This document shows, one piece after another, positions 54,616 through 63,512 of a stretch of DNA of 64,000 nt. Below the pieces are notes generated by a model. That model ran no database searches. It was not told where the DNA came from and was given only the letters and a program-made list of their open reading frames with translations. Origin of the DNA: Hyphomicrobium_A sp963782555. Its GTDB lineage: Bacteria > Pseudomonadota > Alphaproteobacteria > Rhizobiales > Hyphomicrobiaceae. Both the position numbers and the translations under genes were made by a program. The stretch covers positions 248,001 through 312,000 of the forward strand of contig CAWAKB010000003.1 in NCBI GenBank assembly GCA_963782555.1, read 5' to 3'. Positions within the stretch are counted from its first letter, which is position 1. Each line of letters begins with the position of its first letter.

Positions 54616-54728
54616 GCGCCCGCTAGCGAACCCCTTGGGCCTATTGTGCGATTCGTGTGGCCCTAATACCCTGGCCGCCTCCAGGCCCAGCGCGTAGGTT
54701 GAACCCTGTTCGTTGGGACCTATTGTTC

Positions 54729-55121
54729 ATGCGTGCTTTGTTTCTTATAGCTCTTTTGGCTTGCACCGCAGGCTGCGCCACCATCGTCAAGGGAACGACG
54801 CAAGCCGTCGCCTTGAACACTCCGGGCGCTCCCGGCGCCGCGTGCGAGCTGAGCTCGCCGGGGATCGGCACCCAGACGGTGAAGACGCCGGCAACCCTCA
54901 CGCTCGAGAAAAGCCAGCACAACATCACGGTGACCTGCCGCAAGCCCTGCTATCAGGACGGCGCGGGTGTCATTGCCTCCTACACGGAAGGCATGGCCGC
55001 GGGAAACGTCCTGCTGGGCGGCGTGGTCGGCTTGGGTGTCGATGCCGCGACCGGCGCCATGAACAGATACGCCGACAGCACCTCGATCACCATGATCCCC
55101 ATTCAAGGCTGCCATGCTTAG
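54729..55121 (+). CDS. Putative small lipoprotein
   Basis: A 130-residue protein with the leader MRALFLIALLACTAGCATIV. Lipidation at Cys16 (TAGC) is likely but the -3 residue is unusual; Cys12 (LLAC) is an alternative. The GCATIVKGTTQAV start and two further cysteines (ACELSS, TCRKPCYQ) resemble a lipoprotein family seen across proteobacteria. A glycine-rich hydrophobic stretch (NVLLGGVVGLGVDAA) follows. The start at 54729 has a weak site; an in-frame upstream extension is not supported. Confidence 0.75.
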   Translation: MRALFLIALLACTAGCATIVKGTTQAVALNTPGAPGAACELSSPGIGTQTVKTPATLTLEKSQHNITVTCRKPCYQDGAGVIASYTEGMAAGNVLLGGVVGLGVDAATGAMNRYADSTSITMIPIQGCHA

Positions 55122-55228
55122 GCCGCGACAAGAAATCGTCTGATGAAGCCCCCTCTGCCCTTTTTGTAACCTCCGAATCGAATTGTCCTCGTGGCTTCCG
55201 GTCCAGCACAGTCAGTTCGGAGGTACGC

Positions 55229-55459
55229 ATGGCATTCCTTGAGCAAGCCGACCCGATTATCGCTTCCTTGGCCTCGCAGGGCCTCGCCAATCCCGCCTCA
55301 TTGACCCTCGACGACGTTCGCGCGATCTGCGCCGCGGCGCTGACGCGAGTCCCCGATCACCGCCGCCGTGAGATCGTGCGCATGCGCCCCGCCTACGAGC
55401 AGGTCGATATGGAGCTGGCGATCGCCCGCTACTGCGACCAGATCGACGAGGCGGCCTGA
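55229..55459 (+). CDS. Small uncharacterised soluble protein
   Basis: A 76-residue protein (MAFLEQADPIIASLASQGLA ... YCDQIDEAA). A clear GGAGG lies 5 nt before the ATG. The content is mostly helical, with RRREIVRMRPAYEQVDMELA near the C terminus. I do not recognise the family. It is convergent with the DUF2865 gene (25-nt gap). Confidence 0.7.
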   Translation: MAFLEQADPIIASLASQGLANPASLTLDDVRAICAAALTRVPDHRRREIVRMRPAYEQVDMELAIARYCDQIDEAA

Positions 55460-55484
55460 GGCGGGGCCCCGGACGGATTCCCGA

Positions 55485-56199
55485 TCAATCCCGCGAGCCG
55501 TAGCGGGGCCACGACCTGCGCCACCAACGGCTGTAGTGGGTCGGGGCCGGCGGCCTGACGTAAGGCTGCGGCGGCTCGAAGTAGTAAGGCTCCTCAACCG
55601 AAGGACCTGCCGCCCGCGCTGCCCTTTGCGGGCGCGGCGCGGTGTCGTCGTCGATCTCCGTATCATCCGCGCCGGCCACCGACTGCGCCGCCTCGGCGGC
55701 ATAGCCTTCGTGGCGCGCAGCCTCCTCGGGCGACCACGGCACAGGCTTGCAGGTGCAGCCCGCAACCAGCGCCTTGCGGTAGTGGAATGCGTTGGGAAGC
55801 GACTGGTAGGTATGCCCGGCGAGGTCGACCATCGTCTCCACGCTGCCGCCCTCGGTCGGGTAGTAGAACAGCCGCGCCTCGCCGTCGCAGCGTTGCGTGC
55901 ACGTATGGCTGTCCTGGTAGAGCCGCCCGCGGCGCACGCTGTTGGAGATGGGGAAGTAGAAGCCGTCGCACAGGCGCACGCACATGGTGCGATAGGTGTG
56001 GAAGTCTTCCTGCCAGCCGCTATCGGAACTCGTAGCCCGGACGGCTGTAGGGATAGCGCTCGCCGCGCTCGTAGGAGGAATCGGGCGCGCTGCGTGCGCC
56101 GTACCCGAAGAGCCGCTGCAACAGCGACTGGGCGAGCGCCGGCGGACTCGCAGCCGCCAGGCTTGTCCCCAGCACCGCGGCTCCGGCCACGAACTCCAT
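55485..56199 (-). pseudogene. DUF2865 exported protein, one-base frameshift
   Basis: A DUF2865-family protein whose two parts are in different frames. The N-terminal part (MEFVAGAAVLGTSLAAASPP onward, signal peptide) stops at about 56020. The C-terminal part (GWQEDFHTYRTMCVRLCDGF, then HTCTQRCDGEARLFYYPTEG and AGCTCKPVPWSPEEA) continues 1 nt out of frame to 55485. The likely site is GAGTTCCGATAGCGG near 56022-56032, where one extra base creates the stop; the total of 715 nt is one over a multiple of three. Confidence 0.78.
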
Positions 56200-56305
56200 A
56201 CCTACGCATGCGCAAACCCAAGCCCGTCTGGGCACCGACGATCCGCGAGCAGCATCGCTGCTGGATGCAAAGAATTCCTGAACGGGCGCCCCGTATCGGA
56301 TCTTT

Positions 56306-57280
56306 TTAGAGCGTCAGCACCACCTTGCCGACGGCCTCGCGGCGGTCGAGAACGCCAAGGGCTGCGCCGATCTCGTCCAGCGCAAAGGTGGCGTGGACGC
56401 GTGGGTGGAGCTTGCCCGCGGCGACCCAGCCGAGCAGCTCCATCATGTTGCGGCGATGGCCTTGCGGATCGCGCTTCACCGCCTCGCCCCAGAACACGCC
56501 GACGGCTTCTGCGCCTTTGAGCAGCAAGAGGTTCAACGCGATCTTAGGGATCTCGCCCGAGGCGAAGCCGATGACGAGAAAGCGCCCCTGCCAGGCCAGC
56601 GCGCGCATTGCGGCCTCCGTGGCATCGCCGCCGACGCAGTCATAGACGACGTCGACACCATTCCCGCGCGTCAGCTCGCGCAGTCGCGTTTTCAGGTCCG
56701 TCTCGGCGTAATTCAGGAGCTCGTCGGCGCCGTGCACCATGCACACCGCGAGCTTCTCGGCCGAAGAGGCGACGGCAATGACGCGCGCACCCATCAGCTT
56801 GGCGATCTCGACGGCTGCGAGGCCGGCGCCGCCGGCCGCGCCCAGCACAGCCACCAACTCGCCCGCCTGCAGGCGGCCGCGGTCTTTGAGCCCATGGATC
56901 GCCGTGCCGTAAGTGATGCTGACGCCGGCGGCGACCGCATCGCTGACGCCGGCGGGAATGGGGACGAGCACGGAAGCCGGCACCACGACTTGCTCGCGCG
57001 CGCCGCCCCAGCCAAGGTAGGCCATCACCCGATCGCCGACGCGGATGCCCTCGACGCCGGGACCCAGCGCCGCCACCACGCCGGCGATCTCGCCCGCCGG
57101 CGAGAAGGGCAGCTCCGGCCGCGCCTGGTACTTGCCGCGCGTGATCAGGGTGTCGAAAAAGTTGAGCGCCGCCGCCTTGACCGCGATGAGCGCCTCGCCC
57201 GCCTTGGGCTCCGGTGCTGGGATGTCCTCGATCTCGAGCCCGGCCGGCCCGTCGAGGCGCTTGCAAAGGGCCGCTTTCAT
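56306..57280 (-). CDS. NADPH:quinone oxidoreductase (zinc-independent MDR)
   Basis: A 324-residue medium-chain dehydrogenase/reductase of the quinone-oxidoreductase group: AAALNFFDTLITRGKYQ, FSPAGEIAGVVAALGPGVEG, the nucleotide loop VLGAAGGAGLAAVEIAKLMG and VYDCVGGDATEAAMRAL. It has no zinc-site cysteines. The ATG at 57280 is preceded by GGGAGGTTTCAC. It is divergent from the SpoU methyltransferase gene. The substrate is unknown. Confidence 0.93.
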   Translation of the reverse strand: MKAALCKRLDGPAGLEIEDIPAPEPKAGEALIAVKAAALNFFDTLITRGKYQARPELPFSPAGEIAGVVAALGPGVEGIRVGDRVMAYLGWGGAREQVVVPASVLVPIPAGVSDAVAAGVSITYGTAIHGLKDRGRLQAGELVAVLGAAGGAGLAAVEIAKLMGARVIAVASSAEKLAVCMVHGADELLNYAETDLKTRLRELTRGNGVDVVYDCVGGDATEAAMRALAWQGRFLVIGFASGEIPKIALNLLLLKGAEAVGVFWGEAVKRDPQGHRRNMMELLGWVAAGKLHPRVHATFALDEIGAALGVLDRREAVGKVVLTL

Positions 57281-57380
57281 GTGAAACCTCCCGCCTGGGC
57301 AGCGCTGGCAACGCGTCTCGGCTGCCCTTCGACCATGCGCCGCCGGTCCCGGCAAGGACCAAAGATCAGGCCCCCGCCCC

Positions 57381-57902
57381 ATGTCGCAGCAGAGGTCCCA
57401 GGACGTCGTCGAGCAATGGCCGCCGAGCCCGCGCGGCTACTTCGCCATCGGCGCGGAACGCATGTCGAAGGCCTTGAACCTCGGCAACCTGATGCGCTCC
57501 GCGCACGGGTTCGGTGCGAGCTTCACCTTCACCGTGGGCGCCACCTATCAGGCGCTGGAGGCGCGCGCCGACACCTCCAAGGGGCAATGGCACATCCCCC
57601 ACTACAATTGGGCCTCGCCCGACGCGATGGTGCTGCCGCAAGGCTGCAAGCTGGTCGGCGTCGAGCTTCTCGACGATGCGATCGATCTCCCGAGCTTCCG
57701 CCACCCGCTGCGCGCGGCCTACGTGCTCGGCCCCGAGCACGGCTCGCTGTCGCCCGAGCTCGCCGCCCGCTGCAGCTATGTGGTTAGAATCCCGACCAGC
57801 TTTTGCATCAACGTGGCCATGGCCGGCGCCATCGTCATGTACGATCGCGTGCGCAGCATGGCGCGATTCGCCGACCGACCCCTACGTGAGGGCGGACCCT
57901 GA
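57381..57902 (+). CDS. SpoU-family (SPOUT) RNA methyltransferase
   Basis: A 173-residue SPOUT methyltransferase. The three SpoU motifs are present: NLGNLMRSAHGFG (motif 1), AYVLGPEHGSLSPELAA (motif 2) and VVRIPTSFCINVAMAGAIVM (motif 3, with the SAM-knot Asn). This short form, without an N-terminal substrate domain, is like TrmL. Which RNA is modified cannot be told. Confidence 0.92.
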   Translation: MSQQRSQDVVEQWPPSPRGYFAIGAERMSKALNLGNLMRSAHGFGASFTFTVGATYQALEARADTSKGQWHIPHYNWASPDAMVLPQGCKLVGVELLDDAIDLPSFRHPLRAAYVLGPEHGSLSPELAARCSYVVRIPTSFCINVAMAGAIVMYDRVRSMARFADRPLREGGP

Positions 57903-58028
57903 TCCACCCCGCGGGTGCGGCTAAGAACCGGGGGTAAGGTGGGCCGCAAAGGGTGACAGGCGGCGCCTGGGATGCCTATTGTGCACACAACGTCGATAAT
58001 CATTCAGCTGGGCAAGGAGGGGGGCCTC

Positions 58029-58535
58029 ATGAACAAGACCCGGATCTTCGCGGCAGCCGTCATCAGCATTCTGCTCGCGACCCAAGTCCACGCACAGAAC
58101 GTCGAGCTGGTCGACACTCAGGGCGCGTGGAGTCTCTACGCCGACAGCGCGACGCCAAAGCAGGTCTGCTTCATCGCCGCCCAGCCGCAGTCGGTCGAGC
58201 CGCAGGGCGCCAACCGCGGCCCGATCTATTTCTACATCTCCGCCTGGCCCAAGGACGGCGTCAAGACCGAGCCCAGCGTCAAGGTCGGCTATCCGATCAA
58301 CACCGGCAAGGACATGACGGTCGCGATCGGCACCGACACCTTCAAGTTGTTTTCCAAGGGCGAGCGCGGCTTCATCTCCGACGCGGCCGAGGAAACCAAG
58401 CTGGTCGACGCCATGAAGAAGGGCACGACCGCGATCGTGAAGGCGACGTCCACGCGCGGCACCGAGACCACCGACACCTACTCGCTGTCGGGCCTCGGCA
58501 CGGCGCTGCAGAAGATGGCGGCGACCTGCCCTTGA
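58029..58535 (+). CDS. IalB-like exported protein
   Basis: A 168-residue protein with a signal peptide (IFAAAVISILLATQVHAQNV). The mature part (WSLYADSATPKQVCFIAAQP, NRGPIYFYISAWPKDGVK, STRGTETTDTYSLSGLGTAL) fits the invasion-associated locus B family of Hyphomicrobiales. The start at 58029 has AAGGAGG 8-10 nt upstream. The family role is in envelope integrity or host interaction; here unknown. It is convergent with smr. Confidence 0.83.
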   Translation: MNKTRIFAAAVISILLATQVHAQNVELVDTQGAWSLYADSATPKQVCFIAAQPQSVEPQGANRGPIYFYISAWPKDGVKTEPSVKVGYPINTGKDMTVAIGTDTFKLFSKGERGFISDAAEETKLVDAMKKGTTAIVKATSTRGTETTDTYSLSGLGTALQKMAATCP

Positions 58536-58545
58536 GCCTCTCAGT

Positions 58546-59199
58546 TCAGCGCGGGGGCCGGTCGCGCCGGCGCAGCTGCACGTAGAGCGCGCCTTCGCCC
58601 CCGTGGCGGATGGCGGCGCCCGTGAACCCCACCACGATCGCCCGCAGCTCCGGCTCGGCGAGCCAGCGCGGCACGTTGCGACGGAGCACGCCGCGCTCCT
58701 CCTCTCCGCCGTAGCCTTCATCGTCGCTTTCGGAGCCGCGGCGCCGCGGCCCGCCCTTGCCGGTGATGACGAGCACCCAGCGGCGGCCGTCGGCGTGCGC
58801 GTGCACCAAGAAGCGGTGAAGGGCGCGATGCGCCTCGTTCTGGCGCATCCCATGCAGATCGATGCGGGCCTCCACCTCGACACGACCGGAGCCGATGTGG
58901 CGCGCCTTGCGCCGGTCGAGCGCGGCAAGCGGCGGAGGCGCTGCCGGCTTAGGCTTGGGCACAGGCGGCGGGTGCGGCGGCGCGCGGCGGGCGGCAGGCT
59001 TCTCCGGCGCGGGCTGAGGGCGCGCCGGCGTATCGGCGTCGCCCGCATCGGCGCCGTGAACGCGCGGCTTCTTGATCTTCAAGGGCTCGAGATCGCGTGC
59101 GGCGTGCTCCCAAAGCGCACGCTCCTCCGCCGACAGGTGACCGCCGGCGCCGCGCTTGCCGGCCTTGCTCAGCGTTCGGCTTTCTCGATCTTTTGCCAT
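58546..59199 (-). CDS. Smr/MutS2-domain protein
   Basis: A 217-residue protein with a Pro/Ala-rich linker (about residues 60-95) and a C-terminal Smr domain (residues about 105-215): EARIDLHGMRQNEAHRALHR, RWVLVITGKG and GALYVQLRRRDRPPR. It carries the DLHG motif and the TGKG motif expected for Smr endonucleases. It overlaps the mltA 3' end by 31 nt in another frame, so the two are coupled. Confidence 0.93.
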   Translation of the reverse strand: MAKDRESRTLSKAGKRGAGGHLSAEERALWEHAARDLEPLKIKKPRVHGADAGDADTPARPQPAPEKPAARRAPPHPPPVPKPKPAAPPPLAALDRRKARHIGSGRVEVEARIDLHGMRQNEAHRALHRFLVHAHADGRRWVLVITGKGGPRRRGSESDDEGYGGEEERGVLRRNVPRWLAEPELRAIVVGFTGAAIRHGGEGALYVQLRRRDRPPR

Positions 59200-60485
59200 G
59201 ACCGGCGCTGAGGCGAGCCCGCGCGGATCTCGGCCGCGTCTTGCTCGGAGAGAGGCAGTAGGGCGTAGAAGTGGCCTGCATTCTTGGTGATGCCGGCGAG
59301 CCTGCCCGCCTTGTCGCCCGACCCGAAGTAGATGTCGCCGCGCTCGGGCCCCTTGATGGCCGAGCCCACGTCCTGCGCCACCATCAACCGGTTAAAGCCA
59401 CCCGCCTTGCCCGCATGCTTGAGCGAGGGGGACGACACGTAGATCGGGGTGCCAAGCGTGTGGAAGGCGGTGTCGACCGCGAGGCTGCGCCCCGGCGTCA
59501 GCGGCACCGACTGCGCTCCCAGCGGTCCTTCCGCGTCATGGCCCTTGAGCTCGCGGAAGAAGATGAAGGATGCGTTCTGCCACATCACCTTGCGCCCGCG
59601 CGCCGGGTCGGCGCGCAGCCACTTGCGCAAGGCGGCGAGCGACATGGTGTTGGCGGGAAAGAGACCCTTCTCGATCAGGTAGCGGCCGATCGACGTATAG
59701 GGATGGCCGTTCTTGCCGTCGTAGTTGAGCCGCACGGTAGTGCCGTCGGTCAACTCGATGCGGCCCGAGCCCTGGATGTGCATGAAGAACGTGTCGACGG
59801 GATCGGCGAGGTACAAGAGCTCCAGTCCCTTGCCCTTGAGCGCGCCCTGCTCGATCTCGGCGCGCGTGGGATAAGGCGCGACGCCGGTCGCCGTCTTGCG
59901 CACATGCGTGAGGCCGTCGGGCATGGACGCGCGCTCGGTTTCGGCGACGACGTTCACGAGGTCGGGCGGGCGCCGGTAGACCGGCGTTTGAAAGCGTCCT
60001 TGCGGCGTGCGCGATCCTTTGAGCACGGGCTCGTAGTAGCCGGTGAGAAAGCCGCCATCGCCGGCGTGCACGATGCGGTGCGGCACGAACTGGGTCTCGA
60101 AGAAGGCGCGCGCGGCAGCCCGCGTCGGCGTCTTGATGGCGGCGGCCGCACCGCAAGCGCGGGCAAGCGCCGCCGTCCTGCTTTCCGGCGCTTTCGCCTT
60201 CGCCGCCTTCATCACCCTCCCGCACGACAGCAGGAACGTCTTGAGGGCTGCGAGATGATCGTCGTCCTTCCAGCCGGGCAGCTCGGCAAAGGTCGCGGGC
60301 TCGAAGGTGACCGTGGGCGCGGGCATAGCGGCGTGGGCGGCCGGTTGGGAGGCGGTGGTTGCGGCGGGTGAGTCTGTCACGGCCAGCGCAAGCGCGGCAA
60401 CTGCGGCGGCAACGGTTGGTGCCGCCCGCGGTACGCCCTCGAGGACTCTGACGCCCCTCACTTTAGGTCGTGCCCCTTCCCTCAC
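59169..60485 (-). CDS. mltA: Membrane-bound lytic murein transglycosylase A
   Basis: MltA-type peptidoglycan lytic transglycosylase, 438 residues. Family motifs: GFLTGYYEPVLKGSRTPQGR, FFMHIQGSGRIELTDG, YTSIGRYLIEKGLFP, MWQNASFIFFREL and the catalytic Asp region MVAQDVGSAIKGPERGDIYF with GDKAGR. The N terminus (GTG 60485) is followed by an Ala-rich stretch (TVAAAVAALALAVTDSPAAT) that can serve as a signal peptide; no lipobox was seen. Cotranscribed with smr and probably Tim44. Confidence 0.93.
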   Translation of the reverse strand: MREGARPKVRGVRVLEGVPRAAPTVAAAVAALALAVTDSPAATTASQPAAHAAMPAPTVTFEPATFAELPGWKDDDHLAALKTFLLSCGRVMKAAKAKAPESRTAALARACGAAAAIKTPTRAAARAFFETQFVPHRIVHAGDGGFLTGYYEPVLKGSRTPQGRFQTPVYRRPPDLVNVVAETERASMPDGLTHVRKTATGVAPYPTRAEIEQGALKGKGLELLYLADPVDTFFMHIQGSGRIELTDGTTVRLNYDGKNGHPYTSIGRYLIEKGLFPANTMSLAALRKWLRADPARGRKVMWQNASFIFFRELKGHDAEGPLGAQSVPLTPGRSLAVDTAFHTLGTPIYVSSPSLKHAGKAGGFNRLMVAQDVGSAIKGPERGDIYFGSGDKAGRLAGITKNAGHFYALLPLSEQDAAEIRAGSPQRRSWQKIEKAER

Positions 60486-60496
60486 ATTCCCGCCCG

Positions 60497-60516
60497 GCCC
60501 TTCTCCTCAGAAGGGC
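60497..60516. promoter_or_regulatory. Hairpin between Tim44-like gene and mltA
   Basis: GCCCTTCT-CCTC-AGAAGGGC (60497-60516) is a perfect 8-bp stem ending 11 nt before the mltA start codon (reading minus). It could act as a weak terminator or translational control element. No function can be shown from sequence. Confidence 0.45.
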
Positions 60517-60523
60517 ATTACCC

Positions 60524-61264
60524 TCAGGCGGGCGATTGTGTGGCAATCAGCCGCCAGTTCGGGTTGGCACGGGCCTTCGCCGAGGAGATATCTCGGCTGA
60601 ACGTCCAGATGTCGGTCACGTCCTTCACCTTCTGGGGGTCGCCCGAGAGGATGGCGCCGGCCTTATCGCGCGTGGCGCTGATCAGCTGGCTCACAAAGCG
60701 GACGGTGACGTTGGCGATACCGCTCTTGACCTCCAATTCCACGATGTCGGCCTTGTTGATGCCGACGAAGCTCTGATCCACCTGCTCGCCGCGGTTCTCC
60801 CGCTCCGACATGGCGCGCACGAACCCATCATAGACGTCGCGGTTCAATAGATCCTTAAGGATCTTGCGATTGCCTTCCGCAAACGCCGTCACGATCATCT
60901 CGTAGGCTTGGCGCGCACCGCGTAGGAACCCTTCGGGATCAAAGGCGGGGTCGAGCTTGGCGATATCCAACAGGCCGTTGCGAACCTCCGCGTCGAGGCC
61001 GGGATACTCCTTGATGCGCTCCTCCGCATCGGCGACCGCGACCTCCTGGGCCTGGCCGGCGGGGGCGCCGTCGCGCCGCGGCATGGCGACGACGTTGTCG
61101 CTCGGGGTGGTGCCGGCGGCATCCTGTTGGCGCCGCTCGGCGCGATAGCGCTCGAGGCGCGCTTCCTCATCGCCCGTGCGGCGGCCGAGGACGCTCCTCA
61201 GCTTCAACACCACGACGACCGCGACAATGAGCGAAATGAGGGTGAAGAGGTCGATCTTCTCCAT
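60524..61264 (-). CDS. Tim44-domain protein
   Basis: A 246-residue protein with one N-terminal membrane helix (FTLISLIVAVVVVLKLRSVL), a charged Gln/Arg linker, and a C-terminal Tim44-like domain (FLRGARQAYEMIVTAFAEGN, RKILKDLLNRDVYDGFVRAM, VKDVTDIWTFSRDISSAK). Homologues are bacterial relatives of the mitochondrial import factor; the bacterial role is not settled. Located between fxsA/secB (divergent) and mltA, the order typical of Hyphomicrobiales. Confidence 0.93.
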   Translation of the reverse strand: MEKIDLFTLISLIVAVVVVLKLRSVLGRRTGDEEARLERYRAERRQQDAAGTTPSDNVVAMPRRDGAPAGQAQEVAVADAEERIKEYPGLDAEVRNGLLDIAKLDPAFDPEGFLRGARQAYEMIVTAFAEGNRKILKDLLNRDVYDGFVRAMSERENRGEQVDQSFVGINKADIVELEVKSGIANVTVRFVSQLISATRDKAGAILSGDPQKVKDVTDIWTFSRDISSAKARANPNWRLIATQSPA

Positions 61265-61515
61265 GGGCGGGTGCCTTCCTGGCGATCAACGGCGTGACTG
61301 GATACGATAGCTATATATGATCGCGCCGTGTGCGCGGCCCAAGTCCTAACTAAGTCCTAAAGAGTTAGAGCGATGGGCCCTGATCCGATCCGCCATGATG
61401 GGCTTGCGATGCTCGCTCCCTGCAAACTAAGGCACAAACGCCCCAAAGCCAACCCGAATGCGGTGGTATTCGCCCCTGGCGGGATAGACATGCCCAACAT
61501 TTAAGGACCGCTTAC
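61265..61515. promoter_or_regulatory. Divergent region between Tim44-like gene and fxsA
   Basis: This 251-nt gap is expected to carry promoters in both directions. It contains a direct repeat AAGTCCTAA (about 61341-61349 and 61352-61360) and a TATATAT tract near 61311. No named operator is recognised. Confidence 0.35.
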
Positions 61516-62004
61516 GTGCTTTCCTCCTTGCGCCTGGCCTTCTTGCTCGTCTTTGTCGCTTTCCCGCTTCTGGAGATCGCTATTCTTATCAAAGCCGGGG
61601 AAACGATTGGTTTCTGGCCGACCATCAGCCTCCTGATCGGGGCGGGCGTTCTGGGCGTCCTCATCATCCGCGAGCAGGGCATGACCATGGTCGGGCGCAT
61701 GTTTGCAGCCGCGAACGCCGGGCAGCTTCCCTTCGCGCCGATGCTCGACGGCTACGTCCTGGTGGTGGCCGGCGCCCTCCTCATCGTGCCGGGCTTCCTG
61801 TCGGACATCATCGCTCTGCTGCTTCTGGTGCCGCCGGTGCGCGCCTGGGCCATACGCCACGTCTTGTCGGGTTTCACCGGTGGCAGCGGCTTCCCGCCGT
61901 CGGGCACGCACAAGCCGTCGCAACCGATCGTCATAGAAGCGACCTACGAGCGCATCGACGATGACGACCCCCGTAAGACGGACGGATCCGACACGCGCAA
62001 ATGA
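61516..62004 (+). CDS. FxsA-family membrane protein
   Basis: A 162-residue FxsA-like protein with three or four helices (LAFLLVFVAFPLLEIAILIK, TISLLIGAGVLGVLIIREQG, DIIALLLLVPPVRAW) and the conserved FPLLEIAI and LIVPGFLSDI motifs. GTG start with AAGGA upstream. Cytoplasmic C-terminal tail is acidic and variable. The family is named for suppression of F exclusion of phage T7; native function unknown. Confidence 0.92.
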   Translation: MLSSLRLAFLLVFVAFPLLEIAILIKAGETIGFWPTISLLIGAGVLGVLIIREQGMTMVGRMFAAANAGQLPFAPMLDGYVLVVAGALLIVPGFLSDIIALLLLVPPVRAWAIRHVLSGFTGGSGFPPSGTHKPSQPIVIEATYERIDDDDPRKTDGSDTRK

Positions 62005-62092
62005 GCGGGCCCGGCCCTAGAGCATTGCCGCGCCTTGCGGTGACGTGCTAGCCAGCGCCAGCTTCAACCTCCGCAATCTGGGACCCGCAGCA

Positions 62093-62593
62093 ATGACACA
62101 AGCCGGCAAGGGAACGAACGGCCAGCCCGAGGCGGAGAAGCAAGCCGCGCCGCCCGTGCAGGTGAAGGTCGTCGGTCAGTACATCAAGGATCTGTCGTTC
62201 GAGAACCCCAACATCAGCAAGCTCCTGAAGGAGCCCGGCGACAACCCCAACCTGCAGCTGTCGATCAACGTCACCGCGCAGGCGGTCGAAACCGACCTTT
62301 ACGAGAGCGCCATCGACTTTAATGCTCAGGCGAGCAACAAACACGGCACGGTCTACGAGATCGAGCTGATCTACGCCGGCCTCTTCAAGGTGCAGAACAT
62401 CCCGGCACAGGCGCTCGAGCCGTTTTTGCTCATCAATTGCCCGACGATCCTGTTCCCGTTTTTGCGCCGCATCGTGGCCGACGTCTCGCGCGAGGGCGGC
62501 TTCCCGCCGCTGTTGCTCGACCCGTTCGATTTCGGCTCGCTCTACATGCGCCGGCAGCAGGAGCTTGCCGTCAACAAACCCGCGCCGAACTAG
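62093..62593 (+). CDS. secB: Protein-export chaperone SecB
   Basis: A 166-residue SecB. Conserved motifs: VVGQYIKDLSFENPNISKLL, YEIELIYAGLFKVQNIPAQA and CPTILFPFLRRIVADVSREG, then GGFPPLLLDPFDFGSLYMRR. The ATG at 62093 matches the family start; an upstream in-frame extension (MLASASFNLR...) is not supported. It keeps secretory proteins unfolded and hands them to SecA. Confidence 0.96.
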   Translation: MTQAGKGTNGQPEAEKQAAPPVQVKVVGQYIKDLSFENPNISKLLKEPGDNPNLQLSINVTAQAVETDLYESAIDFNAQASNKHGTVYEIELIYAGLFKVQNIPAQALEPFLLINCPTILFPFLRRIVADVSREGGFPPLLLDPFDFGSLYMRRQQELAVNKPAPN

Positions 62594-62621
62594 GCCGGTT
62601 TCAGCCGTCTCACTTGCTGAA

Positions 62622-62723
62622 GCTTGCGTGGATCGCGCTCTTCAGCGCGATGACGTTTAGGTTGGACACTTGTCCTGCCCACTCTCCACCGTCATCCCGG
62701 CGCAGGCCGGGACCCACGCAAGT
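62622..62723. repeat. Dispersed bipartite hairpin repeat, copy C
   Basis: GCTTGCGTGGA-TCGCGCT-CTTC-AGCGCGA-TGACG (62622-62655) and CGTCA-TCCCGGC-GCAG-GCCGGGA-CCCACGC (about 62690-62719). Against copy A, the first stem changes CCC/GGG to CGC/GCG, and the second changes an A-T pair to G-C. Both are compensatory. It lies between the convergent genes secB and dnaQ. Confidence 0.8.
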
Positions 62724-62745
62724 CTCCTCTTGCTCTTGTTCGGAT

Positions 62746-63480
<735 letters not shown>

Positions 63481-63512
63481 GCCGACCTTGTGCCGTGAAT
63501 CGCCGCCGGGCT

